Shown in pieces: positions 8,530 to 17,075 of a stretch of DNA of 64,000 nt. A program made the translations under genes and the position numbers. The number at the start of each line of letters is the position of its first letter. Position 1 is the stretch's first letter. The stretch comes from Streptomyces tauricus (GTDB taxonomy: Bacteria > Actinomycetota > Actinomycetes > Streptomycetales > Streptomycetaceae), in assembly GCF_014650955.1 (NCBI RefSeq), contig NZ_BMVY01000036.1, positions 1 to 64,000 of the forward strand, in the 5' to 3' direction. The notes under the pieces are model-generated. The model worked only from the letters and a program-made list of their open reading frames with translations, was not told where the DNA came from and did no database searches.

Positions 8530-9579
8530 ATGTCCATGCTCGGTTGCGTGATCCACGGCCGGGGCGACCTCCGGGTGGACGAACTCCCCACCCCCTCCCC
8601 CGGCCCCGGCGAGGCACTCGTCGCCGTGCGCTACGGCGGGGTGTGCGGTTCCGATCTCCACTACTGGCGCCACGGCGGAGTGGGTGACTTCACGCTCCGC
8701 GAGCCGATGATCCTCGGCCACGAGATCGTGGGCACGGTCCTGGCGTACGGAGCCGGCGCCGATGCCGATGCCGACGGAACTCCCGCCCCGGGTACGGAAG
8801 TCGCGGTGCACCCAGCCACCCCGTGCGGGGCGTGCCCGGAGTGCACGGCCGGCCGCCGGAACGTGTGCCGGGACACCCGCTACCTCGGCAGCGCGGCCCG
8901 CACCCCACACGTACAGGGCGGCTTCGCGACCCAAGTCGTCGTGCCCGCAGCCCAGTTGAGACCACTGCCGCCGAACCTCCCCCTGCGACGGGCCGCGCTG
9001 GCCGAACCGCTGTCCGTCGCCCTGCACGCGGTGCGCCGGGCCGGCGACGTACGCGGGAAGCACGTCCTGGTGACCGGTGCCGGCCCCATCGGCTGTCTGG
9101 TCGTCGCGGCGGCGAAGGCGGCGGGGGCCGCGCACGTGACGGCGACGGACCTGCTGCCGCGGGCACTGGAGTACGCGGTGGCCGCGGGCGCCGACTCGAC
9201 CGTACGCGCGGACGAGCCGTCCTCCTCCGGCCGGCCGTCCGAGGTGGACGCGGCGGTCGAGGCGTCCGGGGTCGCGGCCGGCCTGGACACCTGCCTGCGT
9301 CTCGTGCGGCGCGGCGGGGTCGTGGTCCAGCTCGGCATGCTGCCTCCCGGGCAGAGCGCCTTCCCCGGCAACCTGGTGGTCAGCCGGGAGATCGACCTCC
9401 GGGGAGCCTTCCGCTTCGACGAGGAGTTCGACGACGCACTCCAACTCCTGGCCACCGCGCCCCACTTCGACCAACTGATCAGCGCGACGATCCCCCTCGC
9501 AGAAGCCGAATCCGCCTTCACCCTGGCCGCAGACAGAACAAAGTCCTGCAAAATACTCCTGGACTTCACCCCCCACTAG
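8530..9579 (+). CDS. L-idonate 5-dehydrogenase, zinc-dependent
   Basis: 349 residues of the medium-chain dehydrogenase family. Catalytic zinc ligands are Cys39, His64-Glu65 (GHE) and the Glu159 region (LAEP). The structural zinc set is Cys99, Cys102, Cys105 and Cys113, and the NAD(P) loop TGAGPIG is at 182-188. GVCGSDLHYWRHG is characteristic of idonate/sorbitol dehydrogenases. It would oxidise L-idonate to 5-ketogluconate, the substrate of the preceding SDR. The ATG at 8530 has AGAAGGGA 8 bases upstream; a GTG at 8506 touching the previous stop is the alternative. Last gene of the gluconate operon. Confidence 0.88.
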   Translation: MSMLGCVIHGRGDLRVDELPTPSPGPGEALVAVRYGGVCGSDLHYWRHGGVGDFTLREPMILGHEIVGTVLAYGAGADADADGTPAPGTEVAVHPATPCGACPECTAGRRNVCRDTRYLGSAARTPHVQGGFATQVVVPAAQLRPLPPNLPLRRAALAEPLSVALHAVRRAGDVRGKHVLVTGAGPIGCLVVAAAKAAGAAHVTATDLLPRALEYAVAAGADSTVRADEPSSSGRPSEVDAAVEASGVAAGLDTCLRLVRRGGVVVQLGMLPPGQSAFPGNLVVSREIDLRGAFRFDEEFDDALQLLATAPHFDQLISATIPLAEAESAFTLAADRTKSCKILLDFTPH

Positions 9580-9589
9580 GGCCGCCCCC

Positions 9590-9775
9590 TCCAGGAGCGC
9601 GGGGACCGACTTCTGGGGGCGCGGGGAACGGCGCAATCTTTTGCTCTTGGGGGCGCGGGGAACGGCGCAGTCCTTTGCTCTTGGGGGCGCGGGGAACGGC
9701 GCAGTCTTGTCGCTTTCAGGGGCGCGGGGAACGGCGCAGGCCTGTGTCTCCAAAGGCGCCGGGAGCCGCGCGGCC
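9590..9775 (+). repeat. Tandem array of dispersed GC-rich element, 4-5 copies
   Basis: Four clear cores (GGGGCGCGGGGAACGGCGCA) begin near 9615, 9649, 9683 and 9719, giving a 34-36 bp period with T-rich linkers (TCTTTTGCTCTTGG). Degenerate copies flank them at 9592 and about 9752. The array fills the 302 bp between idonate dehydrogenase and the beta-lactamase. I see nothing else there except the beta-lactamase ribosome site. Confidence 0.88.
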
Positions 9776-9881
9776 ACCCCCCACAACCAGCCACATCCCC
9801 CCGCACCAGGAACCACACGCGCCCCACAGAAGTCTCCTCCCACGCAAGTGATCACCGCCCTCAGCGGAAGAGAGAGCCACC

Positions 9882-10829
9882 GTGGACAGCTCACCCCACC
9901 CCACCCGCCGAACAGCCACCGCACTGACCCTGGGCGCAGGCGCCGCGCTGATCACCGGCGCGGCCCCGTCGGCCCACGCGGCGGCGAAGCCGAAGGCGAA
10001 CCCGTCGGACCCGGCGAACACGGCGGACCACGACATCGTCAAGGCGCTCGCCGAGCTGGAGCACGCCCACCACGCCCGCCTCGGCGTCTATGCCCGCAAC
10101 ACCGCCACCGGCACCACCGTGCGGTACCGCGCGGACGAGACCTTCCCGATGTGCTCGGTCTTCAAGACCCTCGCGGCCGCGGCCGTCCTGCGCGACCTCG
10201 ACCGGCACGGCGAGTACCTGGGCCTGCTGATCCGGTACACCGAGCAGGACCTCGAAAGGGCCGACGGCTCTCCCGTCACGGGCCGCCCGGAGAACCTCGC
10301 CAACGGCATGACCGTCGCCGCCCTGTGCCACGCGGCCATCGCCCACAGCGACAACGCAGCGGCGAACCTGCTCCTGCGCGAACTGGGCGGCCCGACCACC
10401 ATCACCCGCTTCTGCCGCTCGATCGGGGACCCCACGACCCGCCTCGACCGGTGGGAGCCCGAGCTGAACAGTGCCGAGCCGTGGCGTACGACGGACCTCA
10501 CCAGCCCGGCCGCCGTCGGACGGACGTACGCGAGGCTCGCCCTCGGTGACGCCCTCGTGCCCCGGGACAGGCGGCAGCTGACCGAGTGGCTGCTGGCCAA
10601 CACCACCAGCACGAACCGTTTCCGCGCGGGCCTGCCCACCGACTGGGCGCTCGGCGACAAGACGGGCACGGGCAAGTACGGCACCAGCAACGACGTGGGC
10701 ATCGCGTGGACGCCGGACGGCACACCCGTCGTACTGGCCGTGCTGTCCACCAAGCCCGACCCCGACGCCCCCAAGGACGACGAACTCGTCGCCGACGCCG
10801 CCGAACTCCTCGCGGCGGCCCTGGTCTAG
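9882..10829 (+). CDS. Class A beta-lactamase, Tat-exported
   Basis: 315 residues with every class A landmark: SxxK at Ser92-Lys95 (CSVFK), SDN at 156-158, the omega-loop Glu192 in EPELN (192-196), and KTG at 260-262. The N-terminus has a twin-arginine pair (RR at 9-10) before a hydrophobic segment ending GAAPSAHA, so it is probably exported folded by Tat. It hydrolyses beta-lactam antibiotics outside the cell. The start is a GTG with GGAAGAGAG upstream. No regulator is adjacent. It is convergent with the cytochrome gene at 10873. Confidence 0.96.
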   Translation: MDSSPHPTRRTATALTLGAGAALITGAAPSAHAAAKPKANPSDPANTADHDIVKALAELEHAHHARLGVYARNTATGTTVRYRADETFPMCSVFKTLAAAAVLRDLDRHGEYLGLLIRYTEQDLERADGSPVTGRPENLANGMTVAALCHAAIAHSDNAAANLLLRELGGPTTITRFCRSIGDPTTRLDRWEPELNSAEPWRTTDLTSPAAVGRTYARLALGDALVPRDRRQLTEWLLANTTSTNRFRAGLPTDWALGDKTGTGKYGTSNDVGIAWTPDGTPVVLAVLSTKPDPDAPKDDELVADAAELLAAALV

Positions 10830-10872
10830 AAGCCGGGGCCGGGGCCCCCTCGCTACGGCCTCACTACGGTCT

Positions 10873-11544
10873 CTACGGCCGCCAGAGCGGATGTTCCCGC
10901 TCGGCCCACTCCCGGCTGACCGAGCCCGTCCGCAGTCCTCGCCGGGACTCCGGGCGGGCGAGGGCCATCCCGATGTGTCCCGCGAGGACGAGTCCGATGG
11001 TCAGCGCGAGCCAGTCGTGGACGAAGGTCGCACTCGTGCGCCAGACCAGCGGGGCGAGGTGCGTGAACCACATCAGCAGCCCCGTGGCGACCATGACCAG
11101 GACGGCTCCGGCGATCCACGCCGCGTACGTCTTCTGTCCGGCGTTGAACTTCCCGGCCGGCCGGGACTCGGGCCGGGCGTCCCGGCGCAGCGCGGACCGC
11201 AGCCAGACCCGGTCGTGCGGCCCGAAGCGGTTGAGGAGCCGCAGGTCCGCGCGGAAGGCGCGTGAGGCGAGCCCGGCGAGGACGGGCACGGGAAGCAGCA
11301 GCCCGGACCACTCGTGCACCCGCACGACCAGCTCGCGGCGGCCGACGAGTTCGGCGAGCTGCGGCAGGTAGAGGCAGCCCGCGGTCAGTACGCACACACC
11401 CATCAGGATCGCCGTGGTCCGGTGGACCCAGCGTTCGGCGGGCGTGAAGCGGCGGACCCGCAGCGCACCCGCGAGGCGCTCCCCGGCTTCCGGTGCGGCG
11501 TCCGGTGTCTTCGAGGCGTCGGTCTCAGGTGGTCTCATCGTCAC
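10873..11544 (-). CDS. Cytochrome b membrane subunit partnering the molybdoenzyme
   Basis: 223 residues with four or five membrane helices. Candidate haem ligands are histidines in RWVHRTTAI, VRVHEWSGLL, FVHDWLALTI and AGHIGMAL, as in cytochrome b561/formate dehydrogenase gamma-type proteins. Its start overlaps the end of the molybdopterin oxidoreductase gene by 20 bp (an ATG two codons later at 11538 is also possible). It therefore probably anchors or re-oxidises that enzyme in the membrane. Immediately after its stop, GTAG is echoed twice (CTACGG at 10864 and 10853 on the plus strand), part of the stop-echo pattern described in the findings. Confidence 0.85.
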   Translation of the reverse strand: MTMRPPETDASKTPDAAPEAGERLAGALRVRRFTPAERWVHRTTAILMGVCVLTAGCLYLPQLAELVGRRELVVRVHEWSGLLLPVPVLAGLASRAFRADLRLLNRFGPHDRVWLRSALRRDARPESRPAGKFNAGQKTYAAWIAGAVLVMVATGLLMWFTHLAPLVWRTSATFVHDWLALTIGLVLAGHIGMALARPESRRGLRTGSVSREWAEREHPLWRP

Positions 11545-12268
11545 GTCCGTTCGACCGGCCGACCCAGGCGTCCACGTCGTAGCCCCGCTCTTCCCAGTAG
11601 CCGGGGCGGACGTCCGAGGTGACGGTGATGCCGGAGAGCCACTTCGCCGACTTGTAGAAGTACATGGGGGCCACGTAGAGGCGGACGGGGCCGCCGTGGG
11701 CGTGGTTGATGTCCTTGTCCTGCATACGCAGCGCGACCAGGACGTCGGCGCGGCGGGCCTGGTCCAGGGTCAGGCTCTCCGAGTACGCCCCGTCGAAGCA
11801 GGTGAAGCGGACCGCCCCGGCCGAAGGGCGCACCCCCGCGGCGTCCAGCAGCCGGGACAGGCGTACCCCTTCGAAGGGGGTGTCGGGCACCCGCCAGCCG
11901 GTGACGCACTGGACGTCCCGGACCATCCGCGTCTGCGGCAGGGCGCGCAGGTCGGCCAGGGTGTACGTGCCGGGGTGGTCGACCAGGCCGTCGATCTTCA
12001 GACGGTAGGAGTCCTCGTCCTTGTGCGGGACGGAGGAGGTGACCGAGTAGTAGCGGAAGCCGCCGCCGTTGGGGAGCAGGCCGGTCAGACCGGTGGGGTC
12101 CTTGTCGGCGGCACTGCCGAGGAAGGATTCGAGGCCGCGCTGGAGGGTGGGCGCGGTAGCCACGCCGAGGGCGCCGAGTCCGAGCATCCCGAGCATGAGC
12201 CGTCGCCCGACCGGGGCGCCGCCCGCTTCGGGGTCGCCCGCGGCCGCTGGCGAAGGTTCTGGGTTCAC
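11525..12268 (-). CDS. Molybdopterin-dependent oxidoreductase, sulfite oxidase/MsrP-like
   Basis: 247 residues. A Tat-type signal (GRRLMLGMLGLGALG, about residues 20-34) precedes one molybdopterin domain. The molybdenum-binding cysteine lies in VQCVTGWRVPDTPFEG, the pattern of sulfite oxidase-family proteins such as MsrP, and the GGPVRLYVAPMYFYKSAKW segment is also typical. Exported, with the membrane cytochrome b gene overlapping downstream, it probably acts on the outer face of the membrane in sulfoxide or sulfite redox chemistry; the substrate cannot be read from sequence. The start is a GTG at 12268. Confidence 0.88.
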   Translation of the reverse strand: MNPEPSPAAAGDPEAGGAPVGRRLMLGMLGLGALGVATAPTLQRGLESFLGSAADKDPTGLTGLLPNGGGFRYYSVTSSVPHKDEDSYRLKIDGLVDHPGTYTLADLRALPQTRMVRDVQCVTGWRVPDTPFEGVRLSRLLDAAGVRPSAGAVRFTCFDGAYSESLTLDQARRADVLVALRMQDKDINHAHGGPVRLYVAPMYFYKSAKWLSGITVTSDVRPGYWEERGYDVDAWVGRSNGRDDETT

Positions 12269-12353
12269 ACACTGATTCGAGCACCCCCGGGCCCTCCGAA
12301 GCCAGGGTCCAAGGGTGCTCGTCAGCGTTCCGTAATGACTTCTTACGCGTTTC

Positions 12354-12434
12354 TCAGGAGCCGAGGTCAGGAGCCGGGAGTCAAGCCGCGAGTCAGGAGC
12401 GGGAGGTCAGCCCGGGAGCCCGGGGGGTCAGGAG
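12354..12434. repeat. Stop-codon echo repeats after the APC permease gene
   Basis: TCAGGAG occurs at 12354, 12367, 12393 and 12428. The last copy contains the stop codon of the leftward permease (CTCCTGA on its strand). The intervening sequence carries partial copies (GTCAAGCC, GTCAGCCC). Seen directly; origin unknown. Confidence 0.75.
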
Positions 12435-14017
12435 TCGGACCCCGCCGCCTTGTCCAGCTGGAACGCCTCGTTGCCGAGCCCGATGCCGGCGTAGGCAGCG
12501 GGCTTGCGGGCGCGCAGGAACAGGCCCTGAGCGACGCCCGCGGCGGCGGCCAGCACGATGATGCCGGGCAGCAGCCAGCTCAGCGAGGAGCCGGGTCCCG
12601 CGCCCACCAGGACGTCGAAGTCCTTGATCGTGTAGACGGCGATGACGAGGAGCGCGAGCCCCGCGATCACCGAGCAGGCCAGCCGCCGGGCCTGGGCGCT
12701 CGCGGCACCCCGGCGGACGAAGAACACCACCACGGACAGCGAGGCCGCGGCCATCAGCACGATGACGCCGAGCGCGCCGACGTTGCCCATCCAGGTGAAG
12801 AGATGCAGTACGGGCGCGGTCGGGTCGCCGACCGGCTTGTCGTCGGCGACGGCGAACGCCACGACGACGACCACGGCGACGGCCGACTGGAGCAGTGAGC
12901 CCGTGCCGGGGGCGCCGCTCGTGCCCGTGGTCCGGCCGAAGGCGGCGGGCAGCAGTCCTTCGCGGCCCATGGCGAAGGCGTACCGGGCGACGACGTTGTG
13001 GAAGCTGAGCATCGCGGCGAACATGCCGGTCACGAACAGCACATGGAGTACATCGGTGAACGTGCCGCCGAGCCGTGACTCGGTGAGGAAGAACAGCAGG
13101 CCCGCGCTCTGCTTCTGGGAGGCGCCCACGATCCCGGAGGGGCCCGCGGCGACGGTCAGCGCCCAGGAGCTGAGCGCGAAGAACACGGCGACGAAGCCGA
13201 TGGCGAGGAACATCACGCGCGGGACCAGGATGTGCGGGCGGCTGGTCTCCTCCGCGTACACGGGGGCCTGTTCGAAGCCGAGGAACGCGGCGATGCAGAA
13301 GCACAGGGCGGTGCCGAGGCCCACTCCGGTGAGGGTGTCCGGGTTGAAGGCGTGCAGGGAGAGGCCTTCCCTGGCGGGGTCGGCGACGGCCGCGATGTCG
13401 AAGATCACGACGAGGGCGACCTCGATGAGCAGCAGCACCCCGAGCACACGCGCGTTGACGTCGATCTTCAGCCAGCCGAGGGCGCCGACGAGGAGGGCGG
13501 CCACCAACGCCGGTATCCACCAAGCGAGTTCGATGTCGAGGTAGGTGGCGAAGAGGCCGGACACCTCGAAGCCGAAGATGCCGTAGATGCCGACCTGGAG
13601 CGCGTTGTAGGCGACGAGCGCGACCGCCGCGGCGCCCGAGCCGGCCAGGCCGCCGAGCCCTCGGGAGATGTACGCGTAGAAGGCGCCCGCGTTGTGGACG
13701 TGGCGGCTCATCTCGGCGTAGCCGACGCTGAAGAGGACGAGCACGACGCCGAGCAGGACGAAGAGCAGCGGCTGTCCGACGATGCCCATCACCGCGAATG
13801 TCGTGGGCATGACACCCGCGACCACCATGAGAGGGGCGGTCGCCGCGAGGACGGAGAGCAGCAGGCCCCCCGTACCGAGCCGATCGGACCGCAGGGCCCG
13901 GTCCTGGCCCTTGAAGGTGCTGATGCCACTGCCGGCGGCGGCCGGTCCGCCCGCGCCCGTACTCGGGCCCGCGCTCGCGCTCGACGCACTCGTGGTGTGT
14001 GAACTGCCCGTCGTCAT
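12428..14017 (-). CDS. APC-family amino acid permease
   Basis: 529 residues with about 12 membrane helices and a hydrophilic Ser/Gly/Ala-rich N-terminal tail of some 40 residues. The first helix carries APLMVVAGVMPT, and YAEMSRHVHNAGAFYAYISR and GFEQAPVYAEE match the APC superfamily blocks for amino acid or polyamine uptake. The ATG at 14017 follows AGAGGACG. A longer frame to 14302 would add an Arg/Pro-rich stretch and is rejected. The substrate is not predictable. The neighbouring gene upstream is an unknown protein in the same direction. Confidence 0.92.
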   Translation of the reverse strand: MTTGSSHTTSASSASAGPSTGAGGPAAAGSGISTFKGQDRALRSDRLGTGGLLLSVLAATAPLMVVAGVMPTTFAVMGIVGQPLLFVLLGVVLVLFSVGYAEMSRHVHNAGAFYAYISRGLGGLAGSGAAAVALVAYNALQVGIYGIFGFEVSGLFATYLDIELAWWIPALVAALLVGALGWLKIDVNARVLGVLLLIEVALVVIFDIAAVADPAREGLSLHAFNPDTLTGVGLGTALCFCIAAFLGFEQAPVYAEETSRPHILVPRVMFLAIGFVAVFFALSSWALTVAAGPSGIVGASQKQSAGLLFFLTESRLGGTFTDVLHVLFVTGMFAAMLSFHNVVARYAFAMGREGLLPAAFGRTTGTSGAPGTGSLLQSAVAVVVVVAFAVADDKPVGDPTAPVLHLFTWMGNVGALGVIVLMAAASLSVVVFFVRRGAASAQARRLACSVIAGLALLVIAVYTIKDFDVLVGAGPGSSLSWLLPGIIVLAAAAGVAQGLFLRARKPAAYAGIGLGNEAFQLDKAAGSDS

Positions 14018-14088
14018 GGCGGGGTCGTCCTCTCTGCTGGCAGGTCGCCGGCGTTCGGCCGGCGGGCTGTGGCGGGCGGGGGTGTCGT

Positions 14089-15057
14089 TCAGACCGTGCC
14101 GAGCACGCTGTCGCGTGCGGCACGGAAGGCCTGGTGCGGGTCCCGGTCGGGGTACGACCAGGGCACCGCGGTCGCGTGCGGTCCGATGCGGTGGAACAGG
14201 GCGGCGGCCTCGGCGCCCCGGCCCTCGCAGTACTTGGCGTGGACGAGGAAGTTGAGGTCGAGGCGGCTGCGCGGATGGTCGTCGCGCTCCCATTCCAGCC
14301 ACCAGTCGAAGGCCGACTTCATCACCTGGCGGGCCCGGCGTCCCACCCAGTGCCCGGAGGCCACCGGGTCGGGCGGTTCACCGCCGGCCGTGGCCAGGAC
14401 GCGATAGCGCTCGGCGTGCGCGACGACGGGCAGGATCGCGAGCGGCGAGTCGGCGGGTGCCTGTTCCGCCGACCAGGTCGCGAAGTCGTAGACCTCGTGC
14501 AGCGGGTCCTGCCCGGACTCGGGTCGCCGCTCGGCGAGCCGGGCCACCATCAGATGGTGGGCGTGGTGGTGGTCGGGGTAGCGGTGGCGGACCTCGTCGA
14601 AGAGCTGCACCACGTCCTGGTCGGCGCCGAGGACGCGCTCCAGCATCAGCAGTCCGAGCCAGGGCGTGGGGTCGGCGGGCAGCGCCTCGGCCGCGGTACG
14701 GCACGCCTCCCGCGCCCTGGTCGGCTTCTCCTTGCCGTGCAGGGCGCGTTGGACGGTGGCGACGGCGAGCAGCACGGCGGCGTCCGCCGACTCCGGTTCG
14801 GCGAGCTGCCAGTCGCGGGCCCAGGCGAGCGTGCCGCTCTCCTGGGCGAGGGTCGTGACGCGGTGGCCCCGGCGGTCCCAGTCGTCACCGGTCGCGGCCA
14901 GCAGGGCGCGTACGGCGGTCCACCGCCCCTGGGCCAACGCGGCCCGGGCGGCGACGAGTTCGGTGTCGTCGAGTGCGGCGTCGAAGGGCTGGACCGCGCG
15001 CTTGCGGGCGCGGCCGAGGGGCGGCGGAGGTGGGGACACCGCGGAACTCCCTCGCAT
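14089..15057 (-). CDS. Conserved hypothetical protein, helical repeat character
   Basis: 322 residues from the ATG at 15057 (an ATG at 15114 is the alternative). I do not recognise a named family. The sequence is all-helical in character with Ala/Leu/Arg-rich repeats like TPR solenoids (ELVAARAALAQGRWTAVRALL; LGADQDVVQLFDEVRHRYPDH). It has a His-rich HHHAHHLMVARL segment and a C-terminal half rich in Trp and Asp. No signal peptide or membrane span. Codon use is like its neighbours. It lies 71 bp upstream of the permease gene and may be co-transcribed with it. Confidence 0.8.
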   Translation of the reverse strand: MRGSSAVSPPPPPLGRARKRAVQPFDAALDDTELVAARAALAQGRWTAVRALLAATGDDWDRRGHRVTTLAQESGTLAWARDWQLAEPESADAAVLLAVATVQRALHGKEKPTRAREACRTAAEALPADPTPWLGLLMLERVLGADQDVVQLFDEVRHRYPDHHHAHHLMVARLAERRPESGQDPLHEVYDFATWSAEQAPADSPLAILPVVAHAERYRVLATAGGEPPDPVASGHWVGRRARQVMKSAFDWWLEWERDDHPRSRLDLNFLVHAKYCEGRGAEAAALFHRIGPHATAVPWSYPDRDPHQAFRAARDSVLGTV

Positions 15058-15257
15058 GACGCGGACGCGGATATGACGGATGTTCAGTGTCGGTTTTGTG
15101 TGACCGGTTGACATTCACCGTCGACTGGTTCCGTCAGCGGCCGGTCACGCACAGACAACCCTTCGTTACGGGTTCACGTCAAGGCCCACTGACGACTGAC
15201 ACGCGTCAACACAGCTCCCCACAGCGTGAGTTGAGCCTCATCGACTGGACCTCACCC

Positions 15258-16913
15258 TCAGTCCACGGCCTTCGCCGCGGCCCGCCCGGCCGTGCGGCCG
15301 GAGAACAGGCAGCCGCCCAGGAACGTCCCTTCGAGGGCCCGGTATCCATGCACTCCGCCGCCCCCGAATCCGGCCGCCTCCCCCGCCGCGTACACCCCGG
15401 ACAGCGGGTCGCCGCCCTCGGTCAGCACCTGCGACGAGAGGTCGGTCTCCAGGCCGCCGAGGGTCTTGCGAGTGAGGATGTTGAGGCGGACGGCGACGAG
15501 CGGGCCGGCCTTGGGGTCGAGGATGCGGTGCGGGGTCGCCGTACGGGTCAGCCGGTCGCCGAGGTAGGCGCGGGAGCCACGCACGGCCATCACCTGGAGG
15601 TCCTTGGTGAAGGGGTTGGCGATCTCGCGGTCGCGCGCGGTGATCACGCGGCGCAGTTCCGCCTCGTCGATGAGCGGCTCCTTGGTGAGCGCGTTCATCC
15701 CGCGGACGAGCGCGCCGAGGTCCTTCTCGACGACGAAGTCGGCGCCCTTGTCCATGAACGCCTGTACGGGACCCGGCACTTCGGCCCGGGCCCGCTGGAA
15801 GACGCCCTTGACGGACTTGCCGGTGAAGTCGGGGTTCTGCTCGGAGCCGGAGAGCGCGAACTCCTTGCCGATGATCTTCTGGTCGAGCACGAACCACGTG
15901 TAGTCGTACCCCGTGCCCATGATGTGCTCCAGCGTGCCGAGCGTGTCGAAGCCCGGGAACAGCGGGACGGGCAGCCGGTTGCCGCGGGCGTCCAGCCAGA
16001 GCGAGGACGGGCCGGGGAGGATACGGATGCCGTGCTTGTCCCAGACGGGGTTCCAGTTCTGGATGCCCTCGGTGTAGTGCCACATGCGGTCGCGGTTGAT
16101 GAAGTGCGCGCCCGCGGCCTCCGCGACACCGAGCATCCGGCCGTCCACGTGCGCGGGCACACCGGAGATCATCCGCTCGGGCGGGGCGCCGAGGCGCGCG
16201 GGCCAGTTGGCGCGGACGAGTTCGTGGTTGCCGCCGATGCCGCCCGAAGTGACGATCACCGCCTGGGCGCGCAGCTCGAAGGCGCCGGTGACCGTACGGC
16301 CGCTGGCCCGGCCGCGCTCGACGCCCGACGGCTCCAGGACCTCGCCGCTCACCGTGTCGACCGCGCCCGCGCTGCGCGACAGACCCGTCACGCGGTGGCG
16401 GAACTTCAGCTGTACGAGGCCTCGCGCCACGCCCTCGCGGACCCGCCGCTCGAAGGGGGCGACGACACCGGGGCCCGTACCCCAGGTGATGTGGAAACGC
16501 GGCACGGAGTTGCCGTGGCCGTTCGCGTCGTAGCCGCCGCGCTCGGCCCAGCTGACCACCGGGAACCAGCGCATGCCCTGCTTGTGCAGCCAGCTGCGCT
16601 TCTCACCGGCCGCGAAGTCGACGTACGCCTCGGCCCACTTGCGGGGCCAGTGGTCCTCCGGGCGGTCGAAGGCCGCGGTGCCCAGCCAGTCCTGGAGGGC
16701 CAGCGCGCGGCCGTCCTTGATACGCATCCGGCGCTGTTCGGGCGAGTCCACGAAGAAGAGGCCGCCGAACGACCAGTGCGCCTGGCCGCCGATCGATTGC
16801 TCCGGCTCCTGGTCGAGAAGGATCACCTTGCGCCCCGCGTCGACGAGTTCCGCGGTCGCCGCGAGCCCGGCGAGCCCCGCTCCGATCACGATCACATCTG
16901 CGTCGTACGCCAT
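15258..16913 (-). CDS. FAD-binding dehydrogenase (KstD/fumarate reductase flavoprotein type)
   Basis: 551 residues. The N-terminal dinucleotide motif VIVIGAGLAGLAATAELVDAG (about residues 7-27) is followed by a succinate dehydrogenase/ketosteroid dehydrogenase-like catalytic region. The C-terminus has the second FAD-contact block (VYAAGEAAGFGGGGVHGYRA) and ends GGCLFSGRTAGRAAA. Enzymes of this group oxidise or reduce C-C bonds next to a carbonyl. The exact substrate is unknown. A TetR-type operator (ACCGACCGGT) lies 22 bp upstream of the ATG and recurs before acyl-CoA genes elsewhere here, which suggests a role in lipid or steroid breakdown. Confidence 0.9.
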   Translation of the reverse strand: MAYDADVIVIGAGLAGLAATAELVDAGRKVILLDQEPEQSIGGQAHWSFGGLFFVDSPEQRRMRIKDGRALALQDWLGTAAFDRPEDHWPRKWAEAYVDFAAGEKRSWLHKQGMRWFPVVSWAERGGYDANGHGNSVPRFHITWGTGPGVVAPFERRVREGVARGLVQLKFRHRVTGLSRSAGAVDTVSGEVLEPSGVERGRASGRTVTGAFELRAQAVIVTSGGIGGNHELVRANWPARLGAPPERMISGVPAHVDGRMLGVAEAAGAHFINRDRMWHYTEGIQNWNPVWDKHGIRILPGPSSLWLDARGNRLPVPLFPGFDTLGTLEHIMGTGYDYTWFVLDQKIIGKEFALSGSEQNPDFTGKSVKGVFQRARAEVPGPVQAFMDKGADFVVEKDLGALVRGMNALTKEPLIDEAELRRVITARDREIANPFTKDLQVMAVRGSRAYLGDRLTRTATPHRILDPKAGPLVAVRLNILTRKTLGGLETDLSSQVLTEGGDPLSGVYAAGEAAGFGGGGVHGYRALEGTFLGGCLFSGRTAGRAAAKAVD

Positions 16914-16935
16914 GAGCAGGTCCTCCTGGGCCTTG

Positions 16936-16951
16936 TTACCGACCGGTCGTT
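16936..16951. promoter_or_regulatory. TetR-type operator, family A (site 1)
   Basis: TTACCGACCGGTCGTT contains the perfect 10-bp palindrome CGACCGGTCG at 16940-16949. It lies just upstream of the FAD dehydrogenase start and 125 bp before the divergent DMT transporter. The core ACCGACCGGT is shared with sites at 19681, 25963 and 52328. Confidence 0.65.
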
Positions 16952-17075
16952 ACCGTCGGTCAGATCCTTGGGCAACGGAGTGACCCAGTCAACTGCCGGG
17001 TCATGGGCACTCGGGCTACAGTCGATCGCAACCACACCTCGCCCCGTCACCGTCCGAAGTCTTGAGGTACGCAGC

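Noticed and set aside
9590..9775. CRISPR-like regular spacing of repeats (also 44888-45378)
   Set aside because: Spacers are as repeated as the repeats, units vary, no cas genes, and the same core is found singly elsewhere.
15100..15148. TGACCGG / CCGGTCA inverted pair upstream of the unknown gene at 14089
   Set aside because: 7-bp arms 33 bp apart in very GC-rich DNA; no second copy elsewhere, too weak to call an operator.
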